Assembly (NCBI RefSeq): GCF_000381905.1
Contig: NZ_KB907269.1
Location: 32,089-96,088, forward strand
DNA length: 64,000 nt
DNA from: Paenibacillus fonticola DSM 21315
GTDB lineage: Bacteria > Bacillota > Bacilli > Paenibacillales > Paenibacillaceae
Reading direction: 5' to 3'
A program made the translations under genes and the position numbers. Shown piece after piece: positions 59,578 to 64,000 of this stretch. The notes below the pieces were generated by a model that saw only the letters and a program-made list of their open reading frames with translations, did not search any database and was not told where the DNA came from. Each line of letters opens with the position of its first letter. The stretch's first letter is position 1.

Positions 59578-60739
59578 GCAGCAGCACTCCCTTCAGCGGA
59601 ATTTCACATCTGACTTCGGTCATCGCCTCAGCTTCCTCCTTAGAATCCACGGACAAGCTGCCTCCCAATCGCTCGATTCGATGCTTCATCGTGTTCAAGC
59701 CGAAGCCATAATCCATTTTTTTAATCGGTATGCCGTTATTTCGGACAATTAATTGCAGCGTGCTCACGGCAAACTCCAGCTCCAAGAACAATTGAGATGC
59801 TTTTCCATGCTTTAGCGCATTCGTAAAAGCTTCCTGAATGACACGGAGGACCGTTTGCCGCGCTTCAAAAGGCAACCTGGGCTCTGTCCCCAGCAGATTG
59901 ACGGTGAGTACAGTTCCCGTGTGCTCCTGGAAACGGAGGACAAGGTTCTCCACCTGCTGTGTAAGACTCGACCCCTCTTCTTCTCCCATCTCATGCACAA
60001 TGTTTCGCATGTCGTCCAAATTTTGTTCAGCGAGTGCCCTTAAGCGGATTAAACGGCCTTTAACCTCTTCTGGCTTCTGATCCAGAAGGGCAATAGAAGC
60101 ATCAAGGCTCATAATAAGTGCGATAAAGGAGTGCCCCAATGTATCATGAAGCTCCTTCGACATACGGTTGCGCTCTTCTTGAAGCGTCATTGTCTCGATT
60201 TCCGCAGTGTAGAGGGTTAGCAGCTTATTTTGCCGCTCCACTTCTAGTGCTAGTTTATTCTTCTCTTCATATGCTTTGGCTACGGAGCTCGCCCAAATGC
60301 CGATGAAGCAGAACAGCAAATTGTCTGATGCGAAGCTAAACGCCTCCTCCCAAGGCAAATGCAAGTAAGTCTGCGATAAAAAAGGAATGAAAGCCACCAC
60401 AGGAATAACCCAGATCGTCTTCTTCGTCATTAGGTATCCCAGGATAAGACTGAGCAGCAAATAGTCCGCCCTCGAAGTCAGATCCGGATGAATGTCAGAA
60501 TTCACATAATAAGAACCGCCCAGCAGCAGCTCTAGTATGCAGAACCAAGTCTTGTTATTTCTAAGCCCAGGGAACCAGAACAGCATAGGGACGACAAGCG
60601 CTAGAGTCAGCCAAAGAATATTCACTACCGTCAGGATTGAAAATTCACTTACTTCCAATAGACGGGACGCTAGCAAAATATAGTGATACGAACGAAGGGC
60701 AAATAGGCCCCATTCCATGAAAGATAATATTTTTTTCAT
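59564..60739 (-). CDS. HisKA_3 sensor histidine kinase
   Basis: A 391-residue kinase. Five to six helices fill the first 160 residues, with no large external sensor, so it is an intramembrane-sensing type. A short coiled coil follows. The HisKA_3 box is ERNRMSKELHDTLGHSFIAL and the ATPase has QEAFTNALKHGKAS and YGFGLNTMKHRIERLGGSL. It phosphorylates the NarL-type regulator that overlaps its 3' end. Confidence 0.93.
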   Translation of the reverse strand: MKKILSFMEWGLFALRSYHYILLASRLLEVSEFSILTVVNILWLTLALVVPMLFWFPGLRNNKTWFCILELLLGGSYYVNSDIHPDLTSRADYLLLSLILGYLMTKKTIWVIPVVAFIPFLSQTYLHLPWEEAFSFASDNLLFCFIGIWASSVAKAYEEKNKLALEVERQNKLLTLYTAEIETMTLQEERNRMSKELHDTLGHSFIALIMSLDASIALLDQKPEEVKGRLIRLRALAEQNLDDMRNIVHEMGEEEGSSLTQQVENLVLRFQEHTGTVLTVNLLGTEPRLPFEARQTVLRVIQEAFTNALKHGKASQLFLELEFAVSTLQLIVRNNGIPIKKMDYGFGLNTMKHRIERLGGSLSVDSKEEAEAMTEVRCEIPLKGVLLHVEH

Positions 60740-60826
60740 ATCGTCATCCCACTTTTCCAGTAAAAATAAATCAGCACCAGTGCATCCAGTGTATCAATTA
60801 TAAGGGAAAAATATGTTAATTAATAG

Positions 60827-60857
60827 TTGACTCTGGAGTTTACTCCAATGTTATGAT
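60827..60857 (+). promoter_or_regulatory. MerR-type promoter with 19-bp spacer and operator
   Basis: TTGACT (60827-60832) and TATGAT (60852-60857) are 19 bp apart, the overlong spacing that MerR regulators twist to activate. The spacer holds the perfect dyad TGGAGT-TT-ACTCCA (60834-60847). Confidence 0.88.
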
Positions 60858-60879
60858 TTTACTGGAAGGGAGGCCGACA

Positions 60880-61305
60880 ATGAAAATCAAGGATTTTGCG
60901 AATAAATATCAAATTCAAACCGATACCATTCGTTATTATGAGAAAGAAAACTTATTGAATCCAATAAGACGAGAAAATGGTTATCGGGAATTTGATGAAG
61001 AATGTGAGAAGCAGATACAGCTTATCATCGTATTAAAGCAATTAGGATTTACAATTAAGGAAATTCAACAATCACTTATACTACGAGACAGATCCATATC
61101 TACGGAATGCAAGGATGCAACTGTATTGTTATTGAATCAAAAAATAATGAATCTTGAGGAAAAAATTCGGTTTTACCAACAAGCATTGAGAGTGGTTCAA
61201 ACCATTAAAGAACTTGCGAGTGAAGTAGAGTATTCAGAGAATATTGAAGATATCGAAAACCTATTGCTTGGTTTATTTCAACATGGTTTAAAGGGAGAGA
61301 TATGA
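60880..61305 (+). CDS. MerR-family transcriptional regulator
   Basis: A 141-residue regulator with the MerR HTH IKDFANKYQIQTDTIRYYEK, the wing NPIRRENGYREFDEE and a long dimerisation helix (about 80-115). One Cys (TECKD, about residue 87) follows the helix start. The start is ATG 60880 after GGAAGGGAGG, not the open frame from 60853, which overlaps the promoter. The 19-bp-spacer promoter shows autoregulation. It overlaps the DUF4260 gene by 4 bp. Confidence 0.92.
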   Translation: MKIKDFANKYQIQTDTIRYYEKENLLNPIRRENGYREFDEECEKQIQLIIVLKQLGFTIKEIQQSLILRDRSISTECKDATVLLLNQKIMNLEEKIRFYQQALRVVQTIKELASEVEYSENIEDIENLLLGLFQHGLKGEI

Positions 61306-61658
61306 TGACAAATAAACAAATCGTTCATGTTGAATATGCACTTGCCTTTGTACTTTCCTTTTTTATTTACATGCAGCTACACTTTCCTATATGGTTGTTT
61401 GTTGCTCTTTTATTCGTTCCCGATCTTACAATGCTTGGGTACACCATGAATAAGAAAATAGGTGCGATTGTTTATAATTTGGGACACACCTTTATTTTCC
61501 CCCTGCTTTTTACATTAGGTTACTTATATTTTTCAAACGATTATCTATTATTAGGATCGATCATCTGGATCGCTCATATCTGTATGGATAGAGCAATAGG
61601 TGCTGGGTTGAAATATCAAGATTCTTCATTTACTAATACACATATACAAAGGCTTTAA
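61302..61658 (+). CDS. DUF4260 family membrane protein
   Basis: A 118-residue hydrophobic protein with four helices. It matches DUF4260: VEYALAFVLSFFIYMQL, FVPDLTMLGYTMNKKIGAIVYNLGHTF and HICMDRAIGAGLKY. The function is unknown. The ATGA overlap with the MerR gene makes it the sole partner in an inducible two-gene operon, so it is likely what the MerR signal calls for. Confidence 0.88.
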   Translation: MMTNKQIVHVEYALAFVLSFFIYMQLHFPIWLFVALLFVPDLTMLGYTMNKKIGAIVYNLGHTFIFPLLFTLGYLYFSNDYLLLGSIIWIAHICMDRAIGAGLKYQDSSFTNTHIQRL

Positions 61659-61792
61659 CGTAACAAATTAGACAGAAGGTTCTTGGATCTGCTACTTCGC
61701 TCTATAGATGTTACGGTGAGCCGCAGCACAAATGAGGCGAATTTTTGGACCGCCGCGGCGCAAGAAAATTCACTTTTGAGATGATATGTAGT

Positions 61793-61814
61793 GCCTATCA
61801 TAAGTGACGGCGAC
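61793..61814 (+). repeat. SCC-like attachment core 5
   Basis: GCCTATCATAAGTGACGGC: the core TATCATAAGTGA is identical to the rlmH end over 12 bases. It lies inside repeat copy B. Confidence 0.55.
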
Positions 61815-61903
61815 AAATGTTGGTGTTGGAAAGTGAAAAGGGTAATGGAAGAATAGGGATGGAGGTCTAAGGAGACTTTTGTATGGGGGAATACGACAGT
61901 CTG

Positions 61904-61934
61904 ACCGCTTTCCAGCTTTGAGAAAGCGGTTTTG
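61904..61934. terminator. Terminator between repeat flank and DUF4190 gene
   Basis: ACCGCTTTC and GAAAGCGGT form a 9-bp stem with a 9-nt loop, then TTTTG. It is placed to end the minus-strand DUF4190 transcript as well; copy A keeps the same hairpin. Confidence 0.7.
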
Positions 61935-61940
61935 TTGTGT

Positions 61941-62297
61941 CTACACATTATTCATCGCATTCATGAAGCTAGCCACAAACGAGATAACAAAGGCAAGCAC
62001 ATTGATAGCCGTCGCGACGATTCCGCATACCAATCCTGCAATTGCCATACCGCGTCCTCGCACCTGTACTCGCTTGATTTCTTTAAACGATAAAGACGAT
62101 AACACAATCGCAACGATACCGCTGAAGAAGCCAATGATTCCAAGGACTATGATTACTCCTAATGGCAAAGTAATTAAGGATATTATACCTAGTATTAAAG
62201 AGGTAATTGCTTTGCCACTCGTCTTAGCCTGTGGCGGAACGTAAGATTGGGTTAGCGGAGAAAACCCGTATTGTGGCTCTTTGTGATTGTTATCCAA
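61941..62297 (-). CDS. DUF4190 membrane protein
   Basis: A 118-residue protein. A polar, Pro/Gln-rich start (about 1-27) is followed by two hydrophobic regions around ITSLILGIISLITLPLGVII and MAIAGLVCGIVATAINVLAF, the DUF4190 layout. The function is unknown. It starts with TTG 62297, seven bases after AGGAGGG. A broken, inverted copy lies at 57354-57475. Confidence 0.87.
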   Translation of the reverse strand: MDNNHKEPQYGFSPLTQSYVPPQAKTSGKAITSLILGIISLITLPLGVIIVLGIIGFFSGIVAIVLSSLSFKEIKRVQVRGRGMAIAGLVCGIVATAINVLAFVISFVASFMNAMNNV

Positions 62298-62550
62298 GGA
62301 ATACCCTCCTATTAATGAGTCATTGTTTCTATTATACGCCCCATAGTAAATTATTGTAAATCTATCTCGTAAATTAATAATTTTTGCCGAACCGTATACA
62401 ACTCCCCTTTAACTCACTCTAACAAGTGTGAATGAAATATTGATTCGGAATTTGAGGGCACGAGCAGAAATTCTCATAGTTGCATATAATGGATTATTTT
62501 GGTACAGTAAATGGAAACATATGTTCTTAAATAGTTAAGGAGGATTTCAG

Positions 62551-62988
62551 ATGAATTCAAAAGGATATCTCTACGCAGCAGAAATGTTGGATTTACTAGT
62601 CACAGTAGTTAACAAGGAAAAATGGAATGATGTTTTGATACCCGAACTTGGGTCGCTTGGAAGGCTATTCGCCCATATGATAAGAGTAAGAGATGTTTAT
62701 CGTAAGAGCTTGATTACTGGTCGTGTGATTTTACCCGGAACCCCTGTTCCAAAGGGGATTGATTTGGTTGATGAATTAATTCGCAGTCGGAATGAGTTAG
62801 CGGAAGCAATTGTTAAAACACAGGTTGAAAGGGTTTATTGGAGTGACGATTATTTTGTGCCCCCTAGTGAATTAGTCAGTATGGCTATTCAACATGAGGC
62901 CATTCACCAAGGTCAATGGTATGTGGCATTAAAACAATTAGCAATTCCTATACCAGAACAATGGAAATCAGATTGGCACTTATTTTAA
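62551..62988 (+). CDS. DinB-family protein
   Basis: A 145-residue four-helix protein. LGSLGRLFAHMIRVRDVYRK near residues 34-53 and IQHEAIHQGQWYVALKQLAI near 111-130 supply the three histidines (HxnHxxxH) of the DinB metal site. DinB/YfiT proteins are metal-dependent thiol transferases or of unknown role. AAGGAGGA precedes the ATG. The next gene starts 12 bp after its stop. Confidence 0.85.
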   Translation: MNSKGYLYAAEMLDLLVTVVNKEKWNDVLIPELGSLGRLFAHMIRVRDVYRKSLITGRVILPGTPVPKGIDLVDELIRSRNELAEAIVKTQVERVYWSDDYFVPPSELVSMAIQHEAIHQGQWYVALKQLAIPIPEQWKSDWHLF

Positions 62989-63000
62989 GGGGAAATTGTT

Positions 63001-63333
63001 ATGATTAAGTATGAAATCATAAACTCCAATTTGTCCCAAGTCAAACTGTTTGACCACGAACTTGTTATTCAAGAGATTGAAGAGGTTATAAATCAGTTTA
63101 AACTTAACATTACTCAAAAGACAACTTTATCGACAATGAAGGGTTCAGTTCATTATCATTTAAAACAAGAAAAGAAAGCAGGGGTTTTGGAAATTACTTA
63201 CTGGCCGGATAAGCATCGGTTGTGGGTAGAGATACATAACAATAGGTGTTATGAATGGAATAAATCCATAATTAAACCCTTTGCGGAGGCATTATCTGTT
63301 CGTTTCAAAGGTGAAGTGGCGTTTATTACATAG
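63001..63333 (+). CDS. Hypothetical protein
   Basis: A 110-residue soluble protein with an alternating strand/helix pattern: VIQEIEEVINQFKLNI, LEITYWPDKHRLWVEIHNNR and KPFAEALSVRFKGEV. It has no motif I recognise. A GGGGAAATT site lies close to the ATG. It is probably co-transcribed with the DinB gene and followed by a hairpin. Confidence 0.7.
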   Translation: MIKYEIINSNLSQVKLFDHELVIQEIEEVINQFKLNITQKTTLSTMKGSVHYHLKQEKKAGVLEITYWPDKHRLWVEIHNNRCYEWNKSIIKPFAEALSVRFKGEVAFIT

Positions 63334-63358
63334 TGGAGAGTAGCATATTTTACAGAAA

Positions 63359-63405
63359 GGGCTGTCCAGAAAGTAGTCAATAAAAACTGACTTTTTGGCA
63401 GCCCC
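63359..63405 (+). terminator. Imperfect hairpin after the hypothetical gene
   Basis: GGGCTGTCCAGAAAGTAGTC pairs with GACTTTTTGGCAGCCC around ATAAAAACT. The GGGCTGTCC... arms also resemble the ends of some insertion sequences, so it may be a small IS-derived element. Confidence 0.6.
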
Positions 63406-63448
63406 TTGATCTTCATAGGTGGTTTGAGGGCTAATGGAATGGGTGAGA

Positions 63449-63550
63449 GTGGTAGAACTGATGAGAATGATGTTTGATGAGATTACTGGTAGAACTGATG
63501 AGAATGATGAGATTACTGGTGGAACTGATGAGAATGATGAGATTGATGAG
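63449..63550. repeat. 30-bp tandem repeat array
   Basis: Two exact-length 30-bp units (63481-63510 and 63511-63540; one A/G difference) starting GATTACTGGTAGAACTGATG are preceded by a diverged unit and followed by a partial one. Confidence 0.85.
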
Positions 63551-63594
63551 ACCTGAGTGGAATTGGCTAAACTCGCAGGACTGGCCACCCGTTA

Positions 63595-63770
63595 ATGGAC
63601 ACCAGATCCGCTATTTGTTGAAATAGACCCTCTTTCACAATGCTTGCGGACCCTGGTTCCGTTATTTGACCAAATAGACTGCAAAATCCACGTTTTTGGG
63701 CGCAATAGCGGAACGTAGGTCCGTTAGCTCTCCAAACTCCTCGTTATTTCACCAATAGTTATAATGAACG
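63595..63770. repeat. Degenerate CCGYTATTT-type repeats before the IS110 gene
   Basis: ATCCGCTATTTGTTGAAATA, TTCCGTTATTTGACCAAATA, CAATAGCGGAACG and CGTTATTTCACCAATAG form loosely related units on both strands in a non-coding stretch. Such low-copy motifs recur in Paenibacillus intergenics in my experience of these genomes, but I cannot check here. Confidence 0.45.
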
Positions 63771-63879
63771 AAACCGACGTCCTCTTTTGCTCATACGTAG
63801 GTTACTTGTGGGAATAATGGGAATGAAATGCCCCAAAAATCCCAAAACAGAGCTACAAACAAAAAGGAGTCGGTTCACT

Positions 63880-64000
63880 ATGAAGTCTTTCACAAAATAC
63901 GTGGGTTTAGACGTATCCAAATCAAAAATTGCTGTCGCGATCGCGGACCAAGGCCGGGATGAATCCAGGTTCTATGGAACCATTGAGCATACCGAGGAAG
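63880..64000 (+). mobile_element. IS110-family transposase, 5' end
   Basis: ATG 63880, after AAAAAGGAG, opens a frame starting MKSFTKYVGLDVSKSKIAVA. The GLDVSK motif holds the first Asp of the DEDD (RuvC-like) catalytic site of IS110/IS1111 transposases. The gene runs past the window edge. IS110 elements lack terminal inverted repeats, so the left end cannot be fixed. Confidence 0.9.

Larger units (their letters stand above)
61748..62230 (+). repeat. Inverted repeat copy B of the DUF4190 locus
   Basis: The counterpart of 57353-57747 in opposite orientation. This copy keeps the intact DUF4190 gene but is shorter in the flank (a block near 61860 and one near 61898 are missing). Confidence 0.85.

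Noticed and set aside
61860..62244. Plus-strand 121-codon ORF opposite DUF4190
   Set aside because: It is antisense to the intact DUF4190 gene, which has a clear ribosome site and membrane-protein pattern.
63440..63550. CRISPR array
   Set aside because: The 30-bp units are directly adjacent without unique spacers, and no cas genes are present.
63292..63588. Minus-strand 98-codon ORF rich in Ser/Val/Ile
   Set aside because: It translates the 30-bp tandem repeats and has no ribosome site.

Overview
The window is about 64 kb of chromosome from a low-GC Gram-positive, spore-forming bacterium. It is most likely a Paenibacillus or close relative, judging from protein similarity, AGGAGG-type ribosome sites, frequent TTG/GTG starts, the spore protease YyaC and the gene order. 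The left two thirds is the conserved origin-proximal neighbourhood of Bacillales: yyaC, rpsF-ssb-rpsR, yybS-gdpP-rplI-dnaB, walRKHIJ-htrA and rlmH.

Region 1 (1-6.0 kb): the end of a cysteine desulfurase-like gene, DUF4446, YyaC, DUF3343, an MscS channel, DUF951, a tRNA-Ser(CGA) with a duplicated 3' end, YjzC, and rpsF-ssb-rpsR. Region 2 (6.3-12.1 kb): a complete five-gene oligopeptide ABC importer. Region 3 (12.5-22.3 kb): a LytR-CpsA-Psr enzyme, a CBS protein, MazG-like, YybS, the c-di-AMP phosphodiesterase GdpP, L9, the replicative helicase, a low-complexity membrane protein and a LysM-G5-M23 peptidase. Region 4 (22.5-28.8 kb, minus): response regulator, sensor kinase, RND pump and adaptor, apparently one regulon. 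Region 5 (29.0-39.8 kb): walRKHIJ, htrA, a glpD with two unusual insertions, a small CxxH/CxxC protein missed by length cut-offs, and rlmH.

The gene content changes right at the 3' end of rlmH. The last codons of rlmH contain GAACCGTATCATAAGT, which matches the attachment site used by staphylococcal SCC elements. The same 16 bases recur at 49.03 and 52.93 kb. Two further copies of the core TATCATAAGT occur at 57.69 kb (inverted) and 61.80 kb. The DNA between them is accessory: a phosphatidylethanolamine divergon (pssA, NAPE-PLD-like hydrolase and SDR facing tetR-psd across two palindromic operators), a DMT exporter fused onto a truncated ridA, two hydrolases with a cupin regulator, a MarR-controlled pair of GC-rich hydrolases, the stump of a large serine recombinase beside the stump of a Crp-family regulator, an ECF sigma/anti-sigma pair with two secreted homologues of the anti-sigma sensor domain, a CPBP protease, a NarL-type two-component system and a MerR operon. 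I read this as a decayed, composite SCC-like island in the rlmH site.

The right end (57.3-64 kb) carries an inverted partial duplication of the DUF4190 locus, DinB-like and unknown genes, short tandem repeats and the start of an IS110-family transposase cut by the window edge.
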